From positions 124,001 to 188,000 of the forward strand of contig NC_060961.1 in NCBI RefSeq assembly GCF_910589235.1: DNA of 64,000 nt, given 5' to 3'. This DNA comes from Vespa crabro. Its lineage: Eukaryota; Arthropoda; Insecta; Hymenoptera; Vespidae. Below the pieces are notes generated by a model that was not told the origin of the DNA, ran no database searches, and was given only the letters and a program-made list of their open reading frames with translations. Below, piece by piece: positions 1 to 12,044 of the stretch. The position numbers and the translations under genes are program-made. Position 1 is the stretch's first letter; every line of letters begins with the position of its first letter.

Positions 1-60
1 ACGACTTGTGGTCGCGTGTCTCGAGATAGAGTTAGCAGGCCGTAGGTAGAGTACGGTCGT

Positions 61-147
61 TTGGTCGTTCGGTCGGTCGGTCGGTCGGTCGGTCGGTCGG
101 TCGGTCGGTCGGTCGGTCGGTCGGTCGGTCGGTCGGTCGGTCGGTCG
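61..147. repeat. (GGTC)n tetranucleotide microsatellite
   Basis: About 20 tandem copies of GGTC/TCGG, nearly perfect. They produce an artefactual Val-Gly-Arg-Ser open frame on the plus strand. Confidence 0.95.
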
Positions 148-2601
148 TGCCATCTAATCGTAGCGTCTAACCGCTTCTCTCTCATCGCCACCCACCTTAA
201 AGCTCCGTTTCAAAGGGTAAGTCGACTTGGCGAACGCGAGCTTTCTTCGAAGGAGTAACGAAGGAAAGCTCTCGCGTTTTCTTACTTCCGTCGCTTAGAT
301 CGACGTTGCTACGCGTCTATGTGTTGCAGGTAAGTACGTGTGGAATAGTAAAGTTACGCGCTCGCGCAACCCATAGAAACGTCTCTCTACCGGGATAAGA
401 AAGACAAAGAGGAGGCGCGCCAACGGAGTTACAAGCATCGCTCGCATCCTCCCCTCGTTCCTTTTACCAACGCGCCTGGCAGTTCCTTTATTTCGAGCGC
501 GTCTCTCGATCGCGACTTTGCCTTTATCAGCTATGTTCGTGGTGTTTCGTCCTATGTCCCGTTGCGCCTTTCGTCGCGTATCTTGAAAAATATCTTGAAA
601 ATAAGTCGATCCTCCTTTCGGTACTCGTATCCACCGTAGACTTACCACCGTAGTCCATTCGCGGATCAAAGACCTAGCAGTAATTTTATTCCAATAATAT
701 TATTCGATTCGAGATTCGTGTTCCTACTTATATATCCGGACGACGAGAAATAGAGGGAGGTATACATCGCAGATATTATCTCATCGTAGATAAATGTATG
801 ATCGATAATATATATATAATGTTTATCGCTAAGCGAGAAAGACCCTTCGAAGAATGACACCCGTTAAATGATGTAGCCAGAGCCATAGCAAGGGCTGTGG
901 TAGAAGTACCGTGGGAGGAGAATATCGTGTAGTAGGAGTCTCTCTATCGGACAAGGCACGTAAGGAACTCGGATACAGGCGTGCGAGTGTACGCTCACGT
1001 ACGCTCACGTACGATCTAGCACGTAGACGCGTACTCGTCCACGCGCGCTCGACTCGAAACGCATACTCTCCTCGGCAAAATCTCACGACGAATACACACA
1101 TGTGCGAGAAGCACAATAATTACTATGGATAGTAAGGAACGGTTCCCCGCGGGGTAGCTTGGCCGGCAATCGATACGCACACACGCGCGTTCTCGTCGTA
1201 AACGTGAAACGCGAGCACGCACACGCGATCGCTCTCGCACACCATTGCAAGGTTTACATAAGTGAAGTTCCTTGGCCACCACCACCATCACCACCACCAC
1301 CACTACCACCACCCTCGGTCGGCACCTCTTATATAGTCCCCCCTTTACCCGCCGTTCTATCGCGGCCGCGCACAACCTCCTACTCTCTTCCTCCTGCTTT
1401 CTGCCCAAGCGTTTCTAATTTGCATTCCCCTCCGTTGGCACTCCTCGCCAGCGACGATCTCAGTCCTCCGCCGTTCACCCTCCCGCGCACGTCCACCCTC
1501 TGTTCTCGTCCTCCTCCTCCTCCTCCTCCTTACCCTACCCTAGCCGCTGCTTCTCCACTTGCCACGCCACCCACCCCAACGGCCAGCAAGTCCGTTGTCC
1601 GTCTTGCGAGATTTCACGCACACGCACACGCACACGCGTGCATCCTTCCCGTCCCAAAAAGCAGAGATGGCGGAGGTGGCAGGAGACAGAGACAAAGAGA
1701 CCACCCTTAACTTTGGCCCACGGACGACGAGTAAGGACGGCTAGCCTGACGAGTAGGACGAAAGAAGAGAAACCTCGAGAGGAGCGACGAGGATGGGGCT
1801 CCTGGGCTGCCAAGGCAGTTAGCTCGGGGAACTAGCTCTACCTTCTTAATACCTTTCCGTCGGGTTCTATCCATACGTCCGTCCGTTCGTTCCTGTTTCT
1901 CTTCTCTACTTCCCTCGTTCGCTCCTTCCAAAGACGTTCGCTCTCTAGCCGGCCAACCCAGCTCTTCCTAACCGCTCTCGCCTTAGCTCCTTCACCGTCC
2001 TAACCCACCCACAGCACAGTTGTCTTCGCTCCCTTACCCCTTCGTTACATCCCTCGTTATCGTTAAAGCCGCCGGACCTTCCGAGTCTCCGCGATGTCTT
2101 CGCGAGGTTCGGAATATTCATAAATATCTCTATATTTACGAACGTTTACCTCTAACATCTATATCTACGAGATAAAGCGTAAATATAGACATTAGTTTTA
2201 AAAACTCCTTAAAGGGGCTGGATCGACGACGAGCGAATAATACCGCGATCGAAAGCACGTGTCTTATTGCGAACGTCTTATTTCAAACGCGTTAGTACCT
2301 TGTACATACACTTGGCCCTCTTCTATCATGAAAACTAAATGAAAACTAAATGAAAACTAAATGAAGTCTCGATTAATAATGTATAATATTTAACGCTCGT
2401 TATAGGAACTAATTGGACGTTATTAACATCTCGAAAACATCTAAAGCTTTTTCTTTATTCCCATTAAAGGAATGCTAAATCTCTGTACAAAAGTAATGTC
2501 CCTCTAAAGGGAAATCGTTAAGCGATCTATGTATCTCTAGGTATCGAAACTGTTTCGGAACGCATTTCGTACAAATGTTTATTATCGTAGAAAATTATAC
2601 A

Positions 2602-2609
<8 letters not shown>

Positions 2610-2655
<46 letters not shown>
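2610..2655. repeat. (TA)n microsatellite
   Basis: Uninterrupted TA dinucleotides over about 46 bp, in AT-rich noncoding sequence. Confidence 0.95.
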
Positions 2656-2658
<3 letters not shown>

Positions 2659-3183
2659 GAAAAGTTGAAAATGTGCCCAATAGGTGTTACTTGCGCATTG
2701 ATATATAACGTTATAACGTATACGATAATATGCGCGATTCACGACGGATTGCGTCGTTTCTTCTACGTTATGCTAAATCGTTGTTAAAATCGATCAAGAA
2801 AACAGAGTGCATCGGCGTCGAAAAGACGCATATCGTATCGGGGAAAAGAAATGTAAGGAGGACGAGGTGGAAAAGAAGAAGAGGAAGAAGAAAAAAAAGT
2901 CTTTTCCATTGATTAAAGCCGAACGTCGCACACGAGCGTAGTCGACGATACGACAGGCAATGCTTCGGCGAGGACAATGGCGGCAATGAAGATAAAGAAA
3001 GGGTCGGAGCAGGCATAATTCCGAGTACGTTAAGAGATTCGACCGACTGACGGATCTGTCAGGGATGGATGGCAGTAAGGGTTACGAGCATCGCTCATCA
3101 GTAGCGGCCATATTGCCTCCCGGTACCCCATCCCATACTGAGGAGTGCGAGCCCTGATAATTCCCCAACCCCTTCTGTATGTG

Positions 3184-3186
<3 letters not shown>

Positions 3187-3235
<49 letters not shown>
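3187..3235. repeat. (TC)n microsatellite
   Basis: About 24 copies of TC, followed by an impure CTTT-rich pyrimidine tract to about 3270. Confidence 0.95.
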
Positions 3236-3238
<3 letters not shown>

Positions 3239-3530
3239 CTCTTTCCTTTTCTCTTTCTCTTTCTTATTCTCCCTCGGTCCATTCCTTTCCTTCTCGTAAA
3301 GCCGGTCTTCTCGCTCGCACTTCGTGCATCCCCTAACTCACCTCCTCCGCTTTTTCCTCCTCCTCCTCCTCCTCCTCTTACCCTGTGTCTTAGTCTTACT
3401 GCTTTCTTCTCCTTTTCTCCCTTCTTCCAGCAACGCTTCTTCTTCTTATTTGAACCCCCAGCGCGCAGTGCCCGGGCTGCTTAATGAGAACCTCCACCTC
3501 CTCGTACCGCCACTACCACCACCATCGCCA

Positions 3531-3534
3531 CCAA

Positions 3535-3565
<31 letters not shown>

Positions 3566-3602
3566 ACCACCACCACCACCACCACTACCACCACTACCAC
3601 CT
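3531..3602. repeat. Compound (GCC)n(CAC)n trinucleotide repeat
   Basis: A run of GCC triplets passes directly into CAC/CCA triplets with a few TAC interruptions. All three frames are open (poly-Pro, poly-His, poly-Arg), so the open frames here are not evidence of a gene. Confidence 0.93.
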
Positions 3603-3695
3603 TAGACGACGCCGTTCACTCTCTTCTCCTTCGTATCACCCCCGCAAACCCTTGAGTATCCTCGCGACGACCCCTCCAACCCTCTCGCGCTTTCC

Positions 3696-3742
3696 TTGCT
3701 TGCCTGCCTGCCTGCCTGCTTGCCTGCCTGCCTGCCTGCTTG

Positions 3743-3773
<31 letters not shown>

Positions 3774-3796
3774 TCCTGCCTGCCTGCCTGCCTGCC
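3696..3796. repeat. (TGCC)n tetranucleotide microsatellite
   Basis: About 24 tandem TGCC units with occasional TGCT or TTCC variants. A second short TGCC run occurs near 5605-5627. Confidence 0.94.
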
Positions 3797-3810
3797 CGTT
3801 CTCTAACTGT

Positions 3811-3820
3811 TCCATCTCTT

Positions 3821-3851
<31 letters not shown>

Positions 3852-3852
3852 T
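3811..3852. repeat. (TC)n microsatellite
   Basis: CT dinucleotide tract with single CCC interruptions, close to the TGCC array. Confidence 0.9.
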
Positions 3853-5249
3853 ACTCGTTCGAAGCAGTAACGCGGGGTTCAACTCCCGACGTCGAGCTAC
3901 GACCCCTACACGCGCGGCCAAGCTGCCACACACGCGAGACGTTTTAGACTTTTAATATTGATTACGCTGGAAGATGAACGCTTCGTCTTTCCTGGGGGTA
4001 GAAATCTTGAAATTCGGCTAAACTCCTTCGATTCTGACCGTCGCATCGAAAGTTTTTCTCTTCGATCCTTTCGATTTATCCAAAACTAGAGATAATAACC
4101 AACATCGGGCTTATTTACTTCGGTATTGTTATTGAATGAGAAAAGAGTATTTATTTTGTTCGAATGGATGACGCATACGTCAACTTTGCGACAACTAAAT
4201 AAAAGGGATTAAAGCGGGATAACCGAGTTTCAGGACTTTCCTCTTTCGAATTTTATTAATCTTTATTCTTTTTAGAATTATATCGCGTTAAAGGGCTTTT
4301 GCGGGTAGTTGAACCACCAATCAGGGCTTCGATCTTATTCGTATATTTTGACCATTGATTTGATCAGAAAGAAAGGGCGAATTGGGTCACATGTAAATGA
4401 AAGTTATATATCTTCGAGCACCCCACGAGTTTGATTCTTTTTATATGGTATCCCCCACGAATACACTTTCGCCGCACGAAAGAGTATTCGGACGATCGTT
4501 ACTCGCGTAAAACGATTATTTCGACGAATTTATACCTATGTGCATCGTGACGACCGTAAACTTTCTTTAACAACGTCTCATTGGCAAAACAAAAAGTAGA
4601 CGTACAAAAGTCCAAACTTTTTGATATATCCTTTTTTCCTGGGCTCTCCCCGTTACAAAGCTATTATCTGAAAATAGACTAACGAAATCTCTGCTCATTA
4701 CGCATTTACCGTGCTTGGTCTTTAATGGGTTAATGCACTGGCACATTCTGTTACGATCGATTTTCTATATAGAGTTATAACGATTCGCTTCATCGTTATT
4801 CGACGAATTTACTTGCTTACAAAATGTCTGTACTAAGAAAAACATCGTTGTACGTAAAACTTTGGGAGAATGATTTAAAAGCTTAGTCCATCCGATCGGA
4901 ATGTTTTAGGATCGGTTGGACGTGGCACAAAAGAAATTGTGCATTTGCAGAATATTTTTAAGAAGGAATTTTTAACGATTGAAAGCGTAATTGTTGAAGC
5001 GTTAATAACGAATAAGGGAATTGGATCGAGACGCGTATCCCAGTAAGTCTGACTCTTGTCGAATACACTTGAAAAAGCGAGTCTAATGTCTAACGTTTTT
5101 TGGCGAGAATAGGAGGATCGAAAGTAAGAGAAAGGCAACATGGTAAGAAAGGGGAGCAGAGGGGGAGGGGTGGGGGTGGGGGGTTAGTCGAGCTTAAAGG
5201 GCGTCAGGAAAGAAAGAAGGAGAGTGAATGAGCGAGCGGATGGGAGAAG

Positions 5250-5275
5250 GAAAGAAAGAAAGAAAGAAAGAAAGA
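5250..5275. repeat. (AAAG)n microsatellite
   Basis: Six or so AAAG units inside a longer purine-rich stretch (about 5150-5330) that also contains short G runs. Confidence 0.85.
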
Positions 5276-7209
5276 GAGTAGACGAAGGAAGAAGGTGGAG
5301 AAGGTGGGAGAGGAGGATGGGGCGAAGGGAAAGTGTGGAGAAGAAGGGAGCGCGAGAGGGCGGTGGGTCGTTATTTTTGTGCCTGCTTCGTCTTTAATTT
5401 CTCCCCTCCCCTCGGCAGGCGCGGATGGCCGCGGCGCGAAAGAGCCAAGCAGAGCCGAGCCGCGCGGCTGGATGGTTGGATGGTCGGGTGGGTGGCTGGA
5501 TGGTGGTGTGCGCGGTTGTCTTAGTTCGTATGCATATCTCAGTGGCTCACATATTGATTCAGGGCGTCATTACGCGTCTTAGCTCGGCCCACTCCCACTA
5601 CCGCCTGCCTGCCTGCCTGCCTGCCTAAACCACCCCCGAGAGCTCCTCCACCTCCGGCAGCCTCCCGCGTGGTGGTTCGGACCACCGAGCAACTATCCAC
5701 CCCGCGCGCAAACCTTTGCTACCCTTCGCTTGGAAGAATCTTCTTGCGGACCGCTCCTCTTCCCCTTCTTCTCCTCTACGACCCTCTCTCTCTCTCCTCC
5801 TTAAGGAATAAGACACGCGAGCTTCTCTCTCCTCTCTTCTTTTTCCTTTCCTTTTCGCTGTTGGATTCGAGGCCACGCAGAGTCTATCTAAGCTAGTGAG
5901 CTAGTCGCGGCTTCCAGGCACCCTTCTCGACTCACGTGCGGCTGCACATGAGCTACATATATAACTTTCCTCCATTCTGTCGGACCTTCCTTTCTTTTCA
6001 AAGTTCATACAGAGTCGAGAGAAAGTTATTTAAGAAGATCAATTTACCTATCCTACATCTTGTCATCGTAGATTCGCCAAATCTTACTTCGAGTCGAAAA
6101 AAAAGGTTTGATCGTTCCGATCGTTAGAAACTCGATTTATTTGCTTACCTCGCTGCGAACTAATCGTCGAGTGTATCTATATACATATACGCGTTTTAAA
6201 ACTAAAACCAATAACGCTCGAAAAAGTTTTCTTTTTCTTCCAACTTACAAGTAAAAGGAACATACCATGTCCGTTTATCGAGTTTGCGATATGAAACAAC
6301 GAGTAAGACAAAAATATCAGAGGATCATGTCTCATGACTGTTACAATCTGCTTGCTCCGCTAACGTAATGACAATAGAAATTAAATAACAATGAAAGAAA
6401 TTTATTTGGAATATGCCGAAGGTGGCGCGAAATCACTTTTGGCTCACGTTATTTGCCACCTTGTATCGTCTATGTTTTTTTTTTTTTGCTTTTTTTTAAC
6501 ATCTACGCATTCTTGCAATATCTATGTTTTGTATTATTTACGTAGAATCTAAATAACATTTTGTCACATAATGCTCCCTATCAATGGCCCTTTTAGCACT
6601 TATTTTGTTAAAAACGCATTCAACGGTGAGCGATTTGAACAGGTACTCTCTTCTTTACATTTTATGTTTCTAAGATAAATTATACACCTACAGTGCCATC
6701 TTACGATCGACCATCTAAAACCAATAGACAATATCTCTGAGATAATTTTATCGACCCAGGCCATAACTAGTATCCTACTATGAAAGCGTTATGATGGAAA
6801 GATTACGACACGGGGCAGTAATAAATTATTTATTCCCCCAAAGAAATATCAAAATTAGCAGTTTCGCTGAAATTACTGCATTCTAGCAACGAGCGTTCTA
6901 GTTTATCGGCAAATTGTTAAGGACAATAATGTATTACCAACGATCGGTACTGTCTGATCGGGTCCCCTTTCTCCAATATAACTTTAGGACTGACTTTTAG
7001 GAATTAGTCATGAAATGAATTATAACGGAATATATTTTTAAAGAAATATATATTTCATAATTACTTATCACATATAAGTAAGCAATTATTTTGAGTAATA
7101 GAAAAGTATGGAAATATATCTTCTATTGTGTTTTATCGTTTAACCATAAACATAATAAAAAGATTTGTGGGATGGCTCATTAAGACATCATAATGATTAT
7201 ACAACGTAT

Positions 7210-7248
7210 TAAAAATAATAAATAATAATAATAATAATAATAATAAAT
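7210..7248. repeat. (ATA)n microsatellite
   Basis: Tandem ATA/AAT trinucleotides in the AT-rich DNA downstream of the PDCD6 gene. Confidence 0.85.
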
Positions 7249-7376
7249 GAATATAACGGCCCCAAATACATAAGCCGTGTATTATAGGATTATATAGATA
7301 CAGAATATGCAATCTTTAGACTAACCTAAGAATGTCGATAGCTTGGACGTCTCCTTAAAACACGTGGAAATAGAAT

Positions 7377-7386
7377 TTTATTTATT
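7377..7386 (-). terminator. Candidate poly(A) signal of PDCD6
   Basis: Two overlapping AATAAA hexamers on the minus strand, about 85 bp beyond the PDCD6 stop codon. Position and sequence fit; cleavage is not demonstrated. Confidence 0.45.
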
Positions 7387-7468
7387 TGGCAAAAAATTTA
7401 ATATTATTATATTATACTTATAACCATTGAACGGTAAGATGCGTAATCTCTACGACATTTGCATCCGT

Positions 7469-8609
7469 TCATATCTTCAAATTAAATACCATACCCAAAA
7501 ATTGTTCGTAATGAATTGTAATGATGCCGTCAAAATCGGTATCTAATTGCCGAAAGGCTGCAGTTAAGGTCTGTAATGAGACGATGATAAATCGTTATTG
7601 AACTTATCCAAGGCGAATTGATAAAATTCGTCATTTTATTAATAAATTGAACTCTTACGTGTAAGACGACGCAGCACTGTATAAAATCATCAAAGTATAT
7701 AGTACCTCTGCCTGCTCTGTCGTATTTACGTATAAGATTATTAATCGTTTGATCCGACAAGCGATATCCAAAGTGCGTAAGAGCAATCTTTAATTCATTG
7801 TGATCTATGTTACCGCTGTTATCGCGATCAAACGATTTAAAGCAATTTTGCCAATCGGTGACATATTTCCAAAGAGCACCGAATTCCTCGAAGCTGACCG
7901 TTCCTGTCTGATTTTTATCGAACATACCTGAAGAAGTAGGACCATTTTTGTCAATGTCAAACATACCTGTGTCAACAGAACAAATGAAAAGCTATAACGC
8001 TCTTATGACAAAGGATCATGCAAAGAGACACAACAATGTAAAAGATTGCATTATCGTGAGGGTCTTGGGGGACGTGAGGGAACTCTCAAATTACGTTTTC
8101 TACGATGCTTGAGAAATGAACTTTTCTTTGTACAAATGTACAAAATGTGAATAATTAGAGAAGAGATAGTACGTGCCAGGAGGTTACATCTAAGTCTACA
8201 TTGCTTGCATGATCGTTTGTTGTAAATACGTGCGCGTATAACAAGCTCTCACCGATCATCAACCGGACGGTTTCTGGATTAAATGGAGTCCAGGTACCGT
8301 TTGAGAGCGCCTGTTGCAATTCATCGGTAGTAATTGAACCAGAACCATCCTTGTCCACCCTGTAAATGAATTTGTTCGACCGTTAAATCGAAAGATACGT
8401 CAGATTGATACTCATCTATCACGAGGCCAAATTTCAAACAAATTTCCAACCTATAAAAATGAGAGCTTAGGTCTTAATTATTTCTTAAAGAGTATTATCA
8501 CTTTTATTGACTATGATATTTTCGTTGCATACGTGACACAAGTTCATAACTACCTATTAAAGACATCCCACAAAAATTCTCTACTGGGCATCGGCGATAT
8601 GAAAGACAT
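7469..8609 (-). CDS. PDCD6: Programmed cell death protein 6 (ALG-2), penta-EF-hand Ca2+ sensor
   Basis: Four coding exons on the minus strand: 8609-8554, 8359-8253, 7927-7659 and 7570-7469. All have GT/AG ends and matching phase, giving 177 residues; human ALG-2 is slightly longer because of a Gly/Pro-rich N-terminus. EF1 loop D21-E32 reads DKDGSGSITTDE; EF2 is D58-E69; EF3 D88-E99 reads DRDNSGNIDHNE; EF4 lies near 124-135; EF5 contains DTDFDG. The block LQQALSNGTWTPFNP matches the family almost exactly. The family works as a cytosolic Ca2+-dependent adaptor linking ESCRT and COPII proteins. I start at the ATG at 8609; a second in-frame ATG lies at 8591 before PSREFLWDVF. EF1 and EF3 keep full ligand sets; EF4 (DRAGRG) looks weak. 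An in-frame alternative acceptor at 7966 would add 13 residues before EF2. Confidence 0.94.
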
Positions 8610-9325
8610 AACTGGCTTGTATTAGTATACAAGCTTGTCAAAAAGTTGATAATAACAAGTAATGATAATAGATCCTTAATCGCGAGATCCTTAACCGAGA
8701 CGAGAGATAGATAGTCGTCGACAATTCTTCTCGTAGAGAATATTAAGAAAGAAATGAAATTCAACGGAATCGTTGAATTGTCGTCTACGTTGTTTCTTCG
8801 CGCACGCAATGTTACGGCAAGTTTTTAATATCACACTTCTCTCTTTCCACGTCATTCATTTTACCCGATTACTCACTGGGCGTGCGTAACAATTATCCAA
8901 TCGGGAGAGATTTGACAAAAGTATATGTCTCTTGCGATTGGACGATTACTATTGCCATATTTTATCACGATATATCTCTAGGACGAAAATATATTTCATT
9001 TTCAAATTCCTCATACGTTGTGACGCACTCGTTTACTTCGATTTTCTTCGCCATTGTTTACAAGATTATATACACGTAATATCAATGAATCCCTTATCAA
9101 AGTAAATATCATGAATAGCATTATCGTTAGGAAGGATAAGAGGACCTTTATACGTACGAAACAATACATTTTACAATTATTTATTAGTACACTCTCTTGT
9201 AAAAAAAATCGCAATGAATTAAAAGTTTCCAGTTGGAGGGCATTGTAAATGCACGCGCACGAATATTAGGGGCCACTCATAACCTCAAACCATTCCTTTT
9301 GTCAGCTTGAAAATAGTGCTTTCCG
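8610..9325. other. Intergenic, PDCD6 5' flank and ALG5 3' flank
   Basis: No coding exon recognised. It contains the upstream region of PDCD6 (right of 8609) and the 3' untranslated region of ALG5 (left of 9326). No clear core promoter motif stood out. Confidence 0.6.
9180..9185 (-). terminator. Candidate poly(A) signal of ALG5
   Basis: AATAAA on the minus strand about 140 bp past the ALG5 stop codon. Confidence 0.4.
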
Positions 9326-10760
9326 TTAATTTTCCTTAATATCGTCAATTTTCCATGCACCGATTTTATACCTGAGCCAAATTAAAACTAAATCTTTGCC
9401 CATTTGTAGCCAACTCCAAAATGGTACTATCTTTGATCCTTCTATTTCTGTCCAATTTACTGCAACTTCGGTCACAGGGATATTAAAATGTTTTGCGATA
9501 TAAAGCATTTCGACGTCGAATGCCCAACGTTCGACGTGTAAACTTTGAAAAATGCTCCTTGCAGACTCTCTTGTTAGTAATTTGAAACCGCATTGCGTAT
9601 CTCTAATACCTCTTACGCACAAGAGCCAAACTAAAAAATGAAATGCGTGCATAAGAAATAGTCGAAAGAAAGAGCGTTTGGCGGTTTCCTCCTTCTCTAA
9701 GTGAGCTCTCGATCCACAAATTACGGCATGCGATAATGCTACCTCCTCTGGCTTAGACAAATAATCAACTGTAAGTTAGATTAGAAATAAGGTTTTAATG
9801 CTGCCAATGTTGATGTGAGAAAGGACTCTTTTAATTTTTCCTCTGAGTTAGATGAAAAATTTTCTAAATCCGTTCAACTTACATCCCAATGTGTTTCTTA
9901 AACTGTCGTTTAACTTTTCTAGATCAGCAAATCTAGTAGCCCCGTCGGCATCTGCGAACAACAACGCGCTACCTCTTGAGCTCAGCATACCCTGAGAGTA
10001 ACGAAATGACGTTTATGCGCTATACAAGTAATACAAGCTTATGGAGTAATACGTGCTCGCTAAAAGGAACTACTTTATACTGACCAGCCTAACGGCACCA
10101 CCCTTACCCCTATTTTTAACAAGAGCCAGTACTCTGACAGTATCGTATTTGGAAGCATAACCTTGAGCAACTTCTACAGTTCTGTCTGTACTTCCGTCGC
10201 TAACTATTATTACCTCGTAACTGTGGCCGGATCTTTTCAATTGTTCCAAATATTTTAAACATTCGTCCAACATTGGCGACACTAAAACAATACAAATAAT
10301 ATGTCAATTACTAATCATAATCTCTCATTACAACCATGTTCAATATGAACAACCATGTCGTTGAGCCATTCCTTATTATTACAAATATTATAATCTTTAC
10401 GTCTTTCCTCCTCGTTGTAAGCAGGTACAATAACACTTAGATTTATGCTCCAGTCATTGTATAACGAAGGAAAATCTTGATACTCCTTCCTTTTGTGATC
10501 GAAAAAGACCTTTTCCTTTTTGTCTCGCCATAATTTTGGATAAGGTTGCGTTGTTATATGCAATATTATACAGAACTACGGCATATACGATACGACATAA
10601 TTTAAGGTAATTTAGTTTGGTTCTTATTTCCTAATAATAATTACATCAACAATTTGTAACGATTACAAAGGACGAGGGTTATAACCTCTAAACGTACCAC
10701 GACGACGACGAATGCTGCTATTAAGAAAATATATAAAAATAAGTTTTCAATTAATCCCAT
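9326..10760 (-). CDS. ALG5: Dolichyl-phosphate beta-glucosyltransferase (ALG5)
   Basis: Five minus-strand exons: 10760-10698, 10575-10401, 10281-10085, about 9991-9884, and 9768-9326, giving about 328 residues (human about 324). Family function: transfer of glucose from UDP-glucose to dolichyl phosphate on the cytosolic face of the ER, supplying Dol-P-Glc for N-glycan precursor assembly. Visible features: an N-terminal membrane segment spanning the first exon junction (LFLYIFLIAAFVVVV, continuing FCII); GT-A glycosyltransferase family 2 motifs LSVIVPAYNEEER, VSDGSTDRT and LVKNRGKGGAVR; the metal site FADADGAT; then GSRAHLEKE, GIRDTQCGFKL, LHVERWAFDVE and the C-terminal EGSKIVPFWSWLQMGKDL. Exon 4 was not verified base by base; the phase of exon 5 requires it to leave one extra base. 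Head to head with ILK, 1.3 kb apart. Confidence 0.94.
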
Positions 10761-12044
10761 AGCAGCATCGAGGAATGACTCAAATCTACGATATAAAACT
10801 ATAGAAAATAATATATTCGATTTAAACTCTAAAGTGTCACACTGTGAACGATCAAGTGCGAAAAGCCTAGATAAGAGAACAGCCGATCATCATCGGTTGG
10901 GTATACAGTAAGGTTTCCTTTTTCTAACGACATCTAGACACGTCTAGACGAATCACAGTGCTAATGCCATGCTAACCAATCGCCGAGCAGCGACTAAATA
11001 AATATAACCCATTTCAAGCAGCCATTGGCTAGATATTATTATCGAAATTTCTCCAAATATATAATGAAAATGTTTTCTTCGTTTTCACATATACATGATA
11101 TCTTGTTGTTCCCCACGTGGAAGTTCCTGCTTCTGGAGGCCCAAAGTTAAATTAATATAAACGTATCTATTAAAATTCTCTTACTAGTAAAGAATCAACG
11201 ATATTGATACGATAATTGCCCCGATCGTTTTTATTTACGTTCCCATTTGCAACTTGGTGTGTTTACATTGTGACGGAACTCTACGCTCGATGTTTACCGT
11301 TTCATCGCTCAATGCTCTCTGTCGATTGGTCCGCGATTAAGAAAGAACAGCGTGCAACAACGGTCTTGCGAACTTCTTATATTTCTTTTCATCCATCGAA
11401 ATATTAGTTTAAAAGATTACTTGGTAATTATTATCAGCAAATTAATAATCGCTAACCCGTTTATAGATCAAAAATAAAACTTTAGCAGGAAGATTTAGAG
11501 TATAATAATAATACACACACAAATATATATATATATATCGCCGGATTCGTAGCCGCGTATTTACATCGTTGGCGTAACAATGTTAAATAAAATCTGAGTG
11601 ACGTAAAGGGAAACCGATACAAGAAAACCCCCACCACCATAGATGAATGTACGTATATAAATAAAGTATATTATACAATATATGGTTAGCGTATATGGTC
11701 CTACGGTCTAATACGCTGGGTGCGTTCTCAGAGAAATGTTAAGGGCTTTAGATCGTCACAATTTTCAAAGAAAATATCGTCCTAAAGAAAATCAAAGTGT
11801 CAAATTAATTAATTACTGACTGTGGGCATTGATCTTGTAAATATTTTCTCATAAATACGGTGCACAGTGCGAACTCTGAATACACACACACATATTATAT
11901 GTAGATGTGTGTGTCAGTGAAGTAAACATGATTATATATAGTATATGAGACGGTTATGAGTTTGTAACACACAACTGGAGGCTGCCACTCCCGTACGGTA
12001 TTATTTATAGAATTTCTTTGCTTTTTATCGATAAAGAGAATAAA
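10761..12044. promoter_or_regulatory. Shared upstream region between ALG5 and ILK
   Basis: This 1.28-kb interval separates two divergent start codons and must hold both promoters and 5' untranslated leaders. It is AT-rich, with a small TA tract near 11523-11538. I see no long open frame with coding character. Confidence 0.55.
12026..12033. promoter_or_regulatory. DRE-like palindrome upstream of ILK
   Basis: TATCGATA, the insect DNA replication-related element, lies 12 bp before the ILK start codon. In flies this motif marks housekeeping core promoters; its closeness to the ATG would require a very short leader, so function is uncertain. Confidence 0.3.

Larger units (their letters stand above)
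1..7468. other. Left flank without a supported gene
   Basis: I find no exon set that assembles into a recognisable protein here on either strand. Roughly 1-5.9 kb is locally GC-rich and crowded with microsatellites (listed separately), as expected of a 5' regulatory or untranslated region of a gene lying outside the window. Proline-, serine- or leucine-rich open frames at 1159-1710 and 3145-3955 are translations of simple repeats. From 5.9 to 7.4 kb the sequence is AT-rich and unremarkable, with homopolymer T runs near 6475. A short ATG-plus-donor candidate at 1675-1730 is discussed in the findings. Confidence 0.6.

Noticed and set aside
1159..1710. Proline-rich open frame in the left flank
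   Set aside because: It derives from CCA/CCT-type simple repeats, starts at a non-ATG codon and matches no protein.
3865..3897. tRNA-like T-arm (GGTTCAACTCC)
   Set aside because: The flanking bases pair for only three positions, and no acceptor, D or anticodon arm can be drawn upstream.
3484..3955. His/Arg-rich and Leu/Pro/Ala/Cys-rich open frames
   Set aside because: Translations of the CAC, TGCC and TC microsatellites.
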